This document shows, piece by piece, positions 1 through 8,073 of a stretch of 64,000 nucleotides of DNA. The stretch comes from an uncultured Spirochaetaceae bacterium. Its GTDB lineage: Bacteria; Spirochaetota; Spirochaetia; Sphaerochaetales; Sphaerochaetaceae. The translations under genes and the position numbers were made by a program. The notes beneath the pieces are model-generated. The model was not told the origin of the DNA and did no database searches. It saw only the letters and a program-made list of their open reading frames with translations. The stretch spans positions 1 through 64,000 of the forward strand of contig CALXLV010000031.1 in the NCBI GenBank assembly GCA_944389295.1, given 5' to 3'. Each line of letters opens with the position of its first letter. Within the stretch, counting starts at the first letter, position 1.

Positions 1-53
1 GAAATGAGAGCCTTCCTTTCTGGACTCAGCTTCTTCACTGGCTTCTTTGCCAT
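1..53 (-). CDS. Partial lysine-rich CDS, 5' end only
   Basis: Reading leftwards, an ATG at 53 opens a frame that runs off the window edge. The visible start is rich in Lys (MAKKPVKKLSPERKAL). An AGGAG-like ribosome site lies about 7 bases upstream. It follows the nitroreductase remnant on the same strand and could be its downstream neighbour. Too little is visible to name it, and in this decayed stretch it may be chance. Confidence 0.3.
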   Translation of the reverse strand, partial: MAKKPVKKLSPERKALI

Positions 54-135
54 AACAAAAACTCCTATGCCTTCTTCCTTCCAGCTTAGGAGCTTTTTCA
101 AATGTCCACAAACTTATTTACAGTCTCGAGAATTT

Positions 136-761
136 TCATTTCCAGCTTCCATAGTGCAGTTGTTTATCAAGATCAGCGACATTCTGCTCCAATGCAGTCT
201 CGTTCGGATCAGCATATCTGATTCCAATAAATACAGGAATCATATATGTTTGTGGTACTTTCAATTTCTTTTTTACTATGTCATGTTCTTCGTTAAGCGG
301 TATCCGCATGGAGCAGGCCAGTCCTTCTGCTGTAGCCGCAAGAAATATGTTCTCAATCACACACCAGATTGTTGAAAACGAATTTAGCTTGGACACATAT
401 TCTCCGTTCAATTCTTTGCATTTGAATACAGGGATGACTACATATGGTGCATTTTTGAGCATAGTATATTGCCGTGGCATCGCATAGCCGTACATTTTCT
501 GCGCAAGTGTCGTCGGATACGGCCGTGGTGCATTCAGATATTTTTCCGCATCGAATTTATCGGCAATCTTCTTCGCATATTCAAAGGCATATTCTTTTTC
601 CTCATCTGTTCTCAAGACAATATAACTCCAGTTGCGGTTGTGGTTCCATGTAGGAGCCAGATTACCAGCCTCCAGAATCCGCTTGATTGCTTCAAAATCA
701 ACCGCTTTATCCAGAAACTCCCGTACCGTTCTTCTTTTCTGATTACTTCATAAAACTCCAT
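136..761 (-). pseudogene. Nitroreductase family protein, broken by a 1-base frameshift
   Basis: An FMN-dependent nitroreductase-fold oxidoreductase by sequence. The first part (MEFYEVIRK) and the rest (FLDKAVDF, LAPTWNHNRNW, then a long C-terminal part ending YGSWK) lie in different frames. Restoring one A in the A4 run at 735-738 joins them into about 208 residues, normal for the family. The start at 761 has GGAGG 8 bases upstream; a second ATG at 767 is less well spaced. The substrate cannot be read from the sequence. It could be a true pseudogene or a single-base sequence error, but the neighbouring remnant favours decay. Confidence 0.75.
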
Positions 762-783
762 TTGCATATCCTCCATTTCTTGA

Positions 784-882
784 TTAATCAGCATAGCCCT
801 GGAACCACTTATCAAGGGCAGCCTTCTCCAGACTGATGATGTAATCAACCAGTTCATTTTCATTATTGGATGTTTCTTTCAT
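784..882 (-). pseudogene. N-terminal remnant of a SnoaL/NTF2-like (DUF4440-type) gene
   Basis: A 32-codon frame with a good ribosome site (AGGAGAG, start at 882) encodes a helix with NELVDYIISLEKAALDKWF, which resembles the first helix of SnoaL/DUF4440-like small enzymes. It stops at once and the nitroreductase gene begins 22 bases later on the same strand. I read it as a gene truncated by deletion. It could also be a leader peptide. The family assignment rests on one helix and is tentative. Confidence 0.4.
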
Positions 883-891
883 ATTACTCTC

Positions 892-1782
892 CTAACTAAT
901 AGAATTTTCCTTCGTCGCATTCCTTTTCACTTCCTCGTGGAAGAAGTAATTTACGATAATCGGCGGGGCATCGAATGGCCGACTCATTGAATCATCATCA
1001 CGTATATACTCAAGACCTTCTTCCTGGCAGAAATCCTTCAGTTCTTCGTTGAGTGTGAACCAGTATCGTCTATCACCTTTGCTGTATATATCCGCATACA
1101 GTGGATAAAGCTCAGGATGATTTTCCTTTATATATCCAAGGATGATGGGCTTATAAGCACCTCTCAGATTGAGGTTCTCAAGCCAGACAAGATTGCATTT
1201 GTCACGGCATTCGCAGATTATTGCCTTGCAGTCTGTGAGGCCCGGGAATATCGGGGAGATGAAGCAGGTTGTCCTTATTCCCGCCTCATGCATCTTTCTC
1301 ATTGCCTCAATCTTTCTCTCAATAGGGACAGAGTTATCCATATCTTTCCTGAAATTCTCATCCAGTGTGTTGATTGAAAATGATACCCTTGCATTTGGAA
1401 ATGTCTTTATAAGATCAATATCACGGAGAACAAGATCTGATTTCGTTGCGATACCTATTCTGCATCCGCTTCCCCGCATTTGCTTAAGAAGCTCTCTTGT
1501 CCGTCCATACTTCTCTTCAAGCGGCTGATAGGGATCGGTGACAGAACCGATGAAAAGCTCTTTTCCGGCATACCTCTCTGGATGTTTTATCTCAGGCCAG
1601 AACTTCACATCTACAAAGCTTCCCCAAGGCTCTGTATGCCCTGTGAATCTCTTCATGAATGAGGCATAGCAGTATCTGCATCCATGAGTGCAGCCGACAT
1701 ATGGATTCACTGAATAATCCGCGACAGGCAGATTCGATTTAGTGAGAATGCTTTTGACTTCTATCTGGTTCTCTGTAATCAT
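892..1782 (-). CDS. Radical SAM protein, SPL / mobile-pair protein B type
   Basis: A 296-residue radical SAM enzyme. The CxxxCxxC cluster motif is near residue 31 (CTHGCRYCYASFMKRF), followed by SVTDPYQP and IATKSDLVLRD motifs typical of the spore-photoproduct-lyase-like family. The motif set and the C-terminal NYFFHEEV recall the family named radical SAM mobile pair protein B, usually found beside a partner A. No partner A is visible here. The start at 1782 has GGAG 7 bases upstream. A HxlR regulator is divergent 104 bases away. The natural substrate is unknown. Its AT-rich codon use matches the local accessory region, which suggests transfer. Confidence 0.8.
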   Translation of the reverse strand: MITENQIEVKSILTKSNLPVADYSVNPYVGCTHGCRYCYASFMKRFTGHTEPWGSFVDVKFWPEIKHPERYAGKELFIGSVTDPYQPLEEKYGRTRELLKQMRGSGCRIGIATKSDLVLRDIDLIKTFPNARVSFSINTLDENFRKDMDNSVPIERKIEAMRKMHEAGIRTTCFISPIFPGLTDCKAIICECRDKCNLVWLENLNLRGAYKPIILGYIKENHPELYPLYADIYSKGDRRYWFTLNEELKDFCQEEGLEYIRDDDSMSRPFDAPPIIVNYFFHEEVKRNATKENSIS

Positions 1783-1886
1783 AAATTGCTCCGATTGATA
1801 TATATGTTATTTGGTATAAAATATGTAGTAAATACACATTCTGATAGTACTAAGTATCATGGAACGTACCAGTAAGGAGAAACGAA
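1783..1886. promoter_or_regulatory. Divergent control region, radical SAM / HxlR
   Basis: AT-rich 104-base gap between divergent genes. It holds a short perfect palindrome TACTAAGTA at 1848-1856. HxlR/YodB-type regulators bind TACT...AGTA half-sites, so this is a possible autoregulatory operator, though the half-site spacing is shorter than in known cases. The HxlR gene has an AAGGAG site 8 bases before its ATG. Confidence 0.3.
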
Positions 1887-2282
1887 ATGAAAGAACCGAT
1901 GACTTATGAGGAATATCTGAGAGATGTGAAGAAAGGTATTGTGACAGATCTGGGGAATTGTCCTGTGACACCGCTGCTTCTGATGCTACAGGGAAAGTGG
2001 AAAACACAGATACTATATGAACTCTGTATTCATGATACTGTCAGATTTGGACTGCTTAAAAAAGAACTGCCAGGCATAACTAATACAATGCTCACGAAAT
2101 CGCTTAGAGAGCTGGAGGATGATGGTTTCATAAACAGAATCCAGTACAATGAGATTCCACCCCACGTTGAATATTCATTCACAGAAAAGGGAAGGGATCT
2201 TATGCCGATCTTCTATCAGATAATGCTCTGGGGTTTCAAACATGAATCGGATACGATGAAGGGTGATGAGAGAAAACTATGA
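1887..2282 (+). CDS. HxlR family winged-helix regulator
   Basis: A 131-residue HxlR-type winged-helix DNA-binding protein. Diagnostic motifs are LQGKWKTQILYEL, FGLLKKELPGITNTMLTKSLREL and the wing ending VEYSFTEKGRDLMPI. There is one Cys (residue 31) near the N terminus; redox sensing through such a Cys occurs in YodB/HypR-type members and is only a possibility here. Members often control adjacent divergent oxidoreductases, which fits the radical SAM gene opposite. The last about 15 residues extend beyond the domain. Confidence 0.85.
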   Translation: MKEPMTYEEYLRDVKKGIVTDLGNCPVTPLLLMLQGKWKTQILYELCIHDTVRFGLLKKELPGITNTMLTKSLRELEDDGFINRIQYNEIPPHVEYSFTEKGRDLMPIFYQIMLWGFKHESDTMKGDERKL

Positions 2283-2656
2283 AACGAAATTCACATTATA
2301 AAACGAAAATACCTATAGGGGTGGCTAAAGAATCTGGAAGCACATAAGAGGGCTGGTTGCCTTCATCTGCATCTTCTTGTTAATCACTATAGTGGTGCTT
2401 GTCTAAAGATAATGTCTGATTTGTAATTTCTCTTATTAGAAAGAATAAAATCAACAAGCGCAATGCTTCTTATAAAGGATAATGACATATCCGGATCAAA
2501 CTCATTCTGCTAATGGCATGAGGCTGCATTGATTGTATTTGCTGTAGTTTTATCTGGTACGCTTTTGGAAAGAAACAGCTTGTATTCCTTTGTCATGTAC
2601 ATGCATGATTGTATCCGGGATAACCTTTGCAGATTAAATTGCGGGCAAGAATAAAG
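2283..2656. other. AT-rich non-coding stretch
   Basis: About 370 bases with no supportable gene. It has a 10-base palindrome CACTATAGTG near 2386 and, at 2554-2592, a repeat copy listed separately. It looks like decayed sequence at the edge of an acquired segment. Confidence 0.5.
2554..2592 (+). repeat. Short dispersed repeat, left copy
   Basis: CTGGTACG followed by a T-rich stretch, AAAGAAACAGCTT and TATTCCTTT. The same ordered blocks recur at 6971-7006, and the AAACAGCTTG...ATTCCTTT part recurs at 7059-7080. All are in the same orientation and lie on both sides of the ABC exporter/TetR module. Confidence 0.5.
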
Positions 2657-2693
2657 ATTGGGAGCGACCCGCAAAATGCAGATTGCTCCCAAT
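2657..2693 (-). terminator. Terminator-like hairpin after the ABC exporter operon
   Basis: Perfect 9-base inverted repeat (ATTGGGAGC / GCTCCCAAT) with a 19-base loop, 11 bases past the stop codon of the exporter's second gene. It is followed on the transcript strand by CTTTATTCTTG. The loop is long and the T tract is interrupted. Confidence 0.55.
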
Positions 2694-2704
2694 ATTTTGG
2701 ATGC

Positions 2705-4432
2705 TTAGATTTTCCACTCGCTGCTTTCTTTCTGCAAGGCAACCATATGAGAAAAGATGCCGTTTCGCTTCAGCAATTCCTCTGGACTGCCTTCCTCTGC
2801 AACATGGCCGCCGGAGAGAACAACGATCTTGTCCGCATTCTCAACTGTCCGCATTCTGTGAGCAATGACAAGAACGGTCTTGTTCCTGATAAGTTTCGAG
2901 AGTGCCTTCTGGATCTCGGTCTCGTTCTCAGCATCCAGTGATGCAGTAGCCTCATCAAGCAGGATTATAGGGGAGTCCTTCAGGAATGCTCGGGCGATTG
3001 ATATGCGCTGTCTCTCTCCGCCTGAAAGCTCGCATCCGTTCTCTCCGATCATCGTGTTCCAGCCATCGGCAAGTTTCTCCACAAAAGGAAGGCACTGCGC
3101 CATATTCCCGGCTTCGATCACTTCCTCATCTGTCGCATCCCGCCGTCCTATCCTGATGTTCTCCATGATGGTGTTGTCAAAGAGAGTCACGTCCTGGAAT
3201 ACGATTGAATAGAGTGATAACAATGACTCTGGATCTGTCTTGGTGACATCCATTCCTCCGACTGTTATTCTCCCTGAATCGGAATCCCAGAAGCGGGCTG
3301 CAAGCCTTGAGACTGTCGTCTTTCCGCCGCCTGATGGCCCGACAAGCGCTGTCACCTCTCCCTGTTTTGCCGTGAATGTAACATTCGATAGGACTTCCTC
3401 TCCATTACCATAACCGAAGCGCACATCCTTGAATGCGATATCATAGCCACTGTTCGTAAGCTCAGATTTACCTTCCTGAAGAGGATGAAAGAGTATCTCA
3501 TCCATCCTTTCGACATTCGTCCTGAGTGAGATAACTGCCGCAAGATTCTGCAGCGAGCTCTGCAGAGGATCATAAAGCCTGGAGGCAATCAGAAGATACA
3601 TGAAGAGCGTGAGCACATCGATCTCACCGGATGCAAGCAGAACGGAGCCCGCCAGTGCGACTGTTCCGATTCCCATCTTCAGTATGAATGAAGCGGAGAC
3701 GACGAATACTGCCGTACCGACTTCCGAGATGATAGCTCTCTTCTCCACCTTGTCTATCTTTCTGAAGAGTCCTTTGAGATACTGCTGCTCTGCATTGCAG
3801 CTCTTGAGATCCCTCATCGTCTCTATGCATTCCTGGATGCCATCGGCCACTTCCATCTTCGCGTTCATTGAGCGCTTCGAGAGTCTGTACTGCACGTTTC
3901 TTGAAAGGATGACTATCAGGATGGAGACAGGAACCGGCCAGAGAGCAGCAAGCCCCATCCTCCAGTCGAAGAACAGAATCGAGAGAGCTGCGATCGTGGT
4001 GGAGATGACTGCGCCTATAAGCTCAGGAACCCAATGGGAGAGCCCAGTCTCAAGTGTTGCGGCATCAGCCATGATCGTACTCGTTATGTCCGCTAGATCC
4101 TTCCTGCCGAAATATGAGAGAGGTATCTTCCTCAGCTTCTCGGCAAGACTCACTCTTCTCACGCCGCTTTCGACATAGGTTGAGAAATATGTTGCCTTGT
4201 AGACACATCGGTAGGAAATCATGATGAGGGCAACTGAGATAATGCATAAGACGGCATAGAGTATTCCACGCCCGGCAAGAGTGTTCATCAGCATATCGGA
4301 TGCAAGAAGATAGAGAATACCGACAGGCACGAAGAGCGTAAGATTATGCACAGCACAGGCAATGAAGCCCTTTACCAGATCCCTTGCACCCTTTTCAGAG
4401 AGTGCGAATATTCTTTCAAGTCTCTTTATCAT
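2705..4432 (-). CDS. ABC exporter half-transporter, subunit 2 (permease-ATPase fusion)
   Basis: 575 residues: a six-helix transmembrane domain, then an ATPase domain with Walker A GPSGGGKTT, signature LSGGERQR, Walker B IILLDEATASLD and H-loop IAHRM. I start it at ATG 4432, which overlaps the upstream stop by one base (TGATG); a longer frame from 4459 would intrude into the previous gene. With its partner it forms a heterodimeric exporter of the IrtAB/YbtPQ or multidrug type. The direction and substrate are not certain: some YbtPQ-like pairs import siderophores. Regulation by the TetR protein upstream is likely. Confidence 0.9.
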   Translation of the reverse strand: MIKRLERIFALSEKGARDLVKGFIACAVHNLTLFVPVGILYLLASDMLMNTLAGRGILYAVLCIISVALIMISYRCVYKATYFSTYVESGVRRVSLAEKLRKIPLSYFGRKDLADITSTIMADAATLETGLSHWVPELIGAVISTTIAALSILFFDWRMGLAALWPVPVSILIVILSRNVQYRLSKRSMNAKMEVADGIQECIETMRDLKSCNAEQQYLKGLFRKIDKVEKRAIISEVGTAVFVVSASFILKMGIGTVALAGSVLLASGEIDVLTLFMYLLIASRLYDPLQSSLQNLAAVISLRTNVERMDEILFHPLQEGKSELTNSGYDIAFKDVRFGYGNGEEVLSNVTFTAKQGEVTALVGPSGGGKTTVSRLAARFWDSDSGRITVGGMDVTKTDPESLLSLYSIVFQDVTLFDNTIMENIRIGRRDATDEEVIEAGNMAQCLPFVEKLADGWNTMIGENGCELSGGERQRISIARAFLKDSPIILLDEATASLDAENETEIQKALSKLIRNKTVLVIAHRMRTVENADKIVVLSGGHVAEEGSPEELLKRNGIFSHMVALQKESSEWKI

Positions 4433-6189
4433 CACATAGCCTCCTTGCCGACCTTCCACTCCACGGAACTCTGATAATCATTCCACATCTGGCTGAAGAG
4501 CCTGTTCTTACCCAGAAGCTCATTGAATGTTCCATCTTCTCTGATATCTCCGCCGGACAGCACATATATCCTGTCGGCATTAGTAATAGATGAGAGGCGA
4601 TGAGCAATCATGATGACAGTGCGGCCATCAAGCATTGAGGAAAATGCCTTCTGCACCTTCACCTCGTTATCGGGATCAGCGAATGCCGTCGCCTCATCAA
4701 GTATGATCACAGGGGAGTTCTTGAGTATTGTGCGTGCAATCGCTATGCGCTGTGTCTCTCCGCCTGAGAGGTATATCCCTCCGCTGCCAAGTACTGTGTT
4801 TATGCCATCAGGGAGCTTCTCGATGATATCCAAGCATTCTGCTTTTCTCAGCGCTTCAAGCACCTCTTCGTCGCTTGCATCCGGCTTGGCCAGCTTCACA
4901 TTGTCCTTTATCGTTCCCTTTATCAGATGGCTGTCCTGGAAAACGAAGGAAACATACTGCATGAGCCGTTCCTTCGGGATATCCCTGATATCCAGTCCGC
5001 CGATCCTGATTGTTCCTTCCTGCGGATCGAAGAAACGGGCGATAAGGGAAGCAAGCGTCGTCTTTCCTCCTCCCGAAGGCCCGACGAATGCGGCAAGTGA
5101 ACCGGAAGGGATATCAAGCGAGATATCATGAACTGCCTCCTTCTTGCCGTCATAGCTGAATGCAACATGTTCCAGCTTCACAGAGCTGTCATAAGGAGTA
5201 AGGCCGTTATGGGCATCGCTCTGCGGCTTTTCATCCATTATGGTATCGACCCGCATGAAAGCGTCATGAACGATCATTGCCTCCTCGCTTTTGAACATTA
5301 TCTTCGTAAGCGTTATCGAGATGATAGGCGTGATGATTACATAGAAAAGCACGTTCAGGATGATCTCCGGAGTGATTCCGCCAGCTGCAAGAATGAATGC
5401 TCCTGCTGTTATGAAGGCGAACGAGCTGTTTATCGCTCCGGTGTAGATGATCATCGGTCTCATAAGTTCTTTCGTGTATTCAATCACCCATTTCTCGTAG
5501 CGGTCGATTGAATCCTTGAAGAGGCGGAATGAGTATATAGTCTGTCCGAATGTCTTTACGACAGGAATTCCCCTTACATACTCGACAGCCTGATTCGACA
5601 TATCCGCAAGCGCATCCTGATACTGCTTCATCCTTTCCTGCATCCTCTCTCCAGTCATTCTCATCATGATCAGGAAACCAAGCGCGACAGGAAGAATGGA
5701 AAGAAGCCCGAGTCTCCAGTCGAACCACAGAAGCATTGTGATGAGTCCTGCCGGAGTAGCAATTGCTGCAGCTCTGTCCGGCAGCTGATGCGCAAGATAT
5801 GTCTCGGTAGCGGCACTTGAATCGTTGATGATTTTCCTCATCTTCCCGCTCCCGAAGCGGTATTCCACACCGAGCGGCAGTCCGATTACATGGGAAAGCA
5901 TCTCCTTCCTCATGTTCGCCGCAACACGGAATGCAGCAATATGCGAGCACATCAGGGCCGCAATGTAGACAAGCATCGAGATTATTGCCAGGACCACGGC
6001 ATAAGCGCCGTAGCGGGCTATCATCCCATATTCCGATGCAAGCACATCACGGATTATCAGCCAGATGCAGATGAACGGGAGAAGCGCAAGGAGTGCCGAA
6101 ATTGCTGACAATATCCACGAGAGATACGTCAGAGCCTTATATCTGCCTGCATATCTGAGCAGGCGTTCAAGGTCATTGTTCTTTGACAT
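4432..6189 (-). CDS. ABC exporter half-transporter, subunit 1 (permease-ATPase fusion)
   Basis: 585 residues with an N-terminal six-helix domain and a C-terminal ATPase (Walker A GPSGGGKTT, signature LSGGETQR, Walker B VIILDEATAFADPDNE). The signature and the DEATAFADPDNE block are characteristic of the YbtPQ/IrtAB branch. GGAGG lies 4 bases before ATG 6189. Its stop overlaps the start of subunit 2, so the two are translationally coupled. An 18-base perfect palindrome sits in its promoter region. Confidence 0.9.
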   Translation of the reverse strand: MSKNNDLERLLRYAGRYKALTYLSWILSAISALLALLPFICIWLIIRDVLASEYGMIARYGAYAVVLAIISMLVYIAALMCSHIAAFRVAANMRKEMLSHVIGLPLGVEYRFGSGKMRKIINDSSAATETYLAHQLPDRAAAIATPAGLITMLLWFDWRLGLLSILPVALGFLIMMRMTGERMQERMKQYQDALADMSNQAVEYVRGIPVVKTFGQTIYSFRLFKDSIDRYEKWVIEYTKELMRPMIIYTGAINSSFAFITAGAFILAAGGITPEIILNVLFYVIITPIISITLTKIMFKSEEAMIVHDAFMRVDTIMDEKPQSDAHNGLTPYDSSVKLEHVAFSYDGKKEAVHDISLDIPSGSLAAFVGPSGGGKTTLASLIARFFDPQEGTIRIGGLDIRDIPKERLMQYVSFVFQDSHLIKGTIKDNVKLAKPDASDEEVLEALRKAECLDIIEKLPDGINTVLGSGGIYLSGGETQRIAIARTILKNSPVIILDEATAFADPDNEVKVQKAFSSMLDGRTVIMIAHRLSSITNADRIYVLSGGDIREDGTFNELLGKNRLFSQMWNDYQSSVEWKVGKEAM

Positions 6190-6203
6190 AAAACCTCCAA
6201 ATA

Positions 6204-6221
6204 AGTTAGCTTAAGCTAACT
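6204..6221. promoter_or_regulatory. 18-base perfect palindrome, operator of the ABC operon
   Basis: AGTTAGCTTAAGCTAACT reads identically on both strands. It lies 15-32 bases before the ABC start and overlaps the spacer of a possible promoter (TTGAAC at 6227-6232 on the minus strand). It is too A/T-balanced and lacks a following T tract, so an operator is likelier than a terminator. Binding by the adjacent TetR is an inference. Confidence 0.6.
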
Positions 6222-6245
6222 ATTATGTTCAAAAAAAAAGAGACA

Positions 6246-6857
6246 TCAAAGCCTCAGGCCGAAAAGACGTTCCCATCCAGCCTTGTAGAAGGCTTGAAGG
6301 TTCTGGATATAGATCCTTGCATCTTCCCGGGGGACAGAGTGCCTCACCACCTCGAAGAAGGAGGTGAAATAGCCCGATGTGACCATATGCTCAATAAGGG
6401 GATCAATCTCTGGTATCTCCATTCCATTCTTCCGCATGAGGGCGATGAATTCCTCTGTGGATTCCTCCTCAACCTTCATCATCTCATCGACCATGTTGGA
6501 ATAACGGGTGCCTTCAGAACACATCAGAATCAGCTGGAACTCGTCAAGATGGTCATAGATATATTCCAGGCACCACTCAACGCATTTGGCTGTTATATCT
6601 CCCATCCCTGAGACTTGGGTATCATAGGGAAGGGCAGCAAACTCCTCATGGGCACCTTTATAGGCATCCATCACGGTCTCATATGCATCTTTCACGAGTG
6701 AGTCGAAAATGTCTCCTTTTGAGGCGAAATAGCCATAGAGGGCCCCTGTAGTGACACCTGCGAGGGCTGCGATGCGTCTCATCGATGTTCCCTGGAATCC
6801 TCTTTCAAGAAATTCTTTCTTGGCTGTTTCAAGTATTCTTCTTTCTGTCTCACTCAT
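6246..6857 (-). CDS. TetR/AcrR family regulator of the ABC exporter
   Basis: 203 residues. The N-terminal helix-turn-helix is clear (RRILETAKKEF, GTSMRRIAALAGVTTGALYGYFASKGDIFDSL), followed by a variable ligand-binding domain. It is the first gene of TetR-ABC-ABC, with 56 bases to the exporter. The promoter TTGACC-N17-TATAAC overlaps two tandem 13-base palindromes, so it is probably autorepressed. There is no Shine-Dalgarno: the -10 ends 10 bases before ATG, giving a nearly leaderless message. Confidence 0.9.
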   Translation of the reverse strand: MSETERRILETAKKEFLERGFQGTSMRRIAALAGVTTGALYGYFASKGDIFDSLVKDAYETVMDAYKGAHEEFAALPYDTQVSGMGDITAKCVEWCLEYIYDHLDEFQLILMCSEGTRYSNMVDEMMKVEEESTEEFIALMRKNGMEIPEIDPLIEHMVTSGYFTSFFEVVRHSVPREDARIYIQNLQAFYKAGWERLFGLRL

Positions 6858-6859
6858 GG

Positions 6860-6896
6860 ATAACGCTGTTATATAACACTGTTATAATATGGTCAA
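6860..6896 (-). promoter_or_regulatory. TetR promoter with tandem operators
   Basis: On the minus strand: -35 TTGACC at 6896-6891, 17-base spacer, -10 TATAAC at 6873-6868. Two abutting inverted repeats, ATAACGCTGTTAT (6860-6872) and ATAACACTGTTAT (6873-6885), differ at one base and cover the -10 and part of the spacer. TetR-type autoregulation explains this layout. Confidence 0.7.
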
Positions 6897-6970
6897 TATA
6901 TGGTGCTGCATTTATGTTTCCTATCTGGGCGTATCTTCTTTGATGATAATTTTTTTTTCGATTGATATTA

Positions 6971-7006
6971 CTGGTACGTTTTTTGTAAAGAAACAGCTTA
7001 TTTCTT
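6971..7006 (+). repeat. Short dispersed repeat, right copies
   Basis: CTGGTACG, a T-rich block, AAAGAAACAGCTT and ATTTCTTA match the copy at 2554-2592 with few differences. A shorter copy (AAACAGCTTG then ATTCCTTT) lies at 7059-7080. Nothing else is evident between the TetR promoter and arcC except two direct TCTGTTGCAT copies at 7081-7100. Confidence 0.45.
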
Positions 7007-7128
7007 ACATAGCATAAATAGTGCATAGAAAATAACTTCTTGCAGGGTAATGGAATGCGAAAACAGCTTGAAATTCCTTTTCTGTTGCATTCTGTTGCAT
7101 CTGTGGTAAGCTCTGATTGGAGGATGAT

Positions 7129-8073
7129 ATGGAATCCAAACTCATAGTAATAGCGATCGGGGGAAATTCGCTTATAGAGGACCCGAAAAAGGTCACGGTC
7201 GATGCCCAGTACCACGCTGCCGAGAAAACAGCGCATCACATCGCTTCGATAATAGAGAAGGGGCACAGAGTCGTCATTGCCCACGGCAACGGTCCTCAGG
7301 TTGGGTACATACTCCTCAGATCTGAGTATGCGAGAAAGATACTCCATGCCGTTCCTCTGGATTCCTGTGTCGCGGACACGCAGGGTGCCATCGGCTATCA
7401 GCTGCAGAAGGCGCTGGACAATGAGTTCATGAGAAGGGGAATAGAAAGGAAGGCGGTGACCGTCGTCACTCAGGTGGAGGTCAGAGCAGACGATCCTTCA
7501 TTCGGGAATCCCACGAAGCCGATAGGCTCATTCATGACCGCAGAGGATGCTGAGGAGCACAGGAAGAACTTCGGATGGTCAGTTGCAGAGGATGCCGGAA
7601 GAGGATGGAGGAGGGTGGTCCCCTCGCCGAAGCCTGTATCGATAATCGAGCTTGATACAATACGCTATCTTTCCGCAGGCGGTGCTGTCGTGATCGCAGC
7701 AGGAGGCGGAGGCATCCCTGTCGTGAGAGGAGAGGACGGTACGCTTGAAGGAAGGGAGGCCGTGATAGACAAGGACCTTGCCGCAGCGATACTCGCGAAA
7801 TCCCTCGGTGCAGATATGTTTATCATCTCCACTGCCGTGGAGAAGGTTGCCCTTGATTACGGAAAGCCGACGCAGCGCAATATCGATTCAATGAGCGTCA
7901 GCGAAGCCCGGAAATACATAGGCGAGAAGCAGTTTGCTCCGGGTTCCATGCTGCCGAAGGTTGAAGCGCTGATAGACTATGCCGAGGCGACGGGGAATAT
8001 CGGGATGATCACCGATCCTGAGCATCTTTCCCTTGCTGTTGAGGGGCTCGGCGGCACGCGTATCGTGCGGTGA
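7129..8073 (+). CDS. arcC: Carbamate kinase
   Basis: 314 residues of the amino-acid-kinase fold. It makes ATP and carbamate from carbamoyl phosphate and ADP. Seen motifs are AIGGNSL near the N terminus, HGNGPQVGYILLRSE, the ADDPSFGNPTKPIG block and GGGGIPVV. The ATG at 7129 has GGAGG 5 bases upstream. No arginine deiminase or ornithine transcarbamylase gene is near, so it may serve a distant pathway (arginine, purine or agmatine breakdown). Its last 65 bases overlap the 3' end of the opposite gene. Confidence 0.93.
   Translation: MESKLIVIAIGGNSLIEDPKKVTVDAQYHAAEKTAHHIASIIEKGHRVVIAHGNGPQVGYILLRSEYARKILHAVPLDSCVADTQGAIGYQLQKALDNEFMRRGIERKAVTVVTQVEVRADDPSFGNPTKPIGSFMTAEDAEEHRKNFGWSVAEDAGRGWRRVVPSPKPVSIIELDTIRYLSAGGAVVIAAGGGGIPVVRGEDGTLEGREAVIDKDLAAAILAKSLGADMFIISTAVEKVALDYGKPTQRNIDSMSVSEARKYIGEKQFAPGSMLPKVEALIDYAEATGNIGMITDPEHLSLAVEGLGGTRIVR

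Noticed and set aside
2510-2692. 60-codon frame left of the exporter
   Set aside because: It spans the repeat and the terminator hairpin and shows no protein-like pattern.
6850-7347. 165-codon frame on the minus strand over the TetR/arcC gap
   Set aside because: It overlaps arcC and the TetR promoter, has no SD and mixed low-quality sequence.
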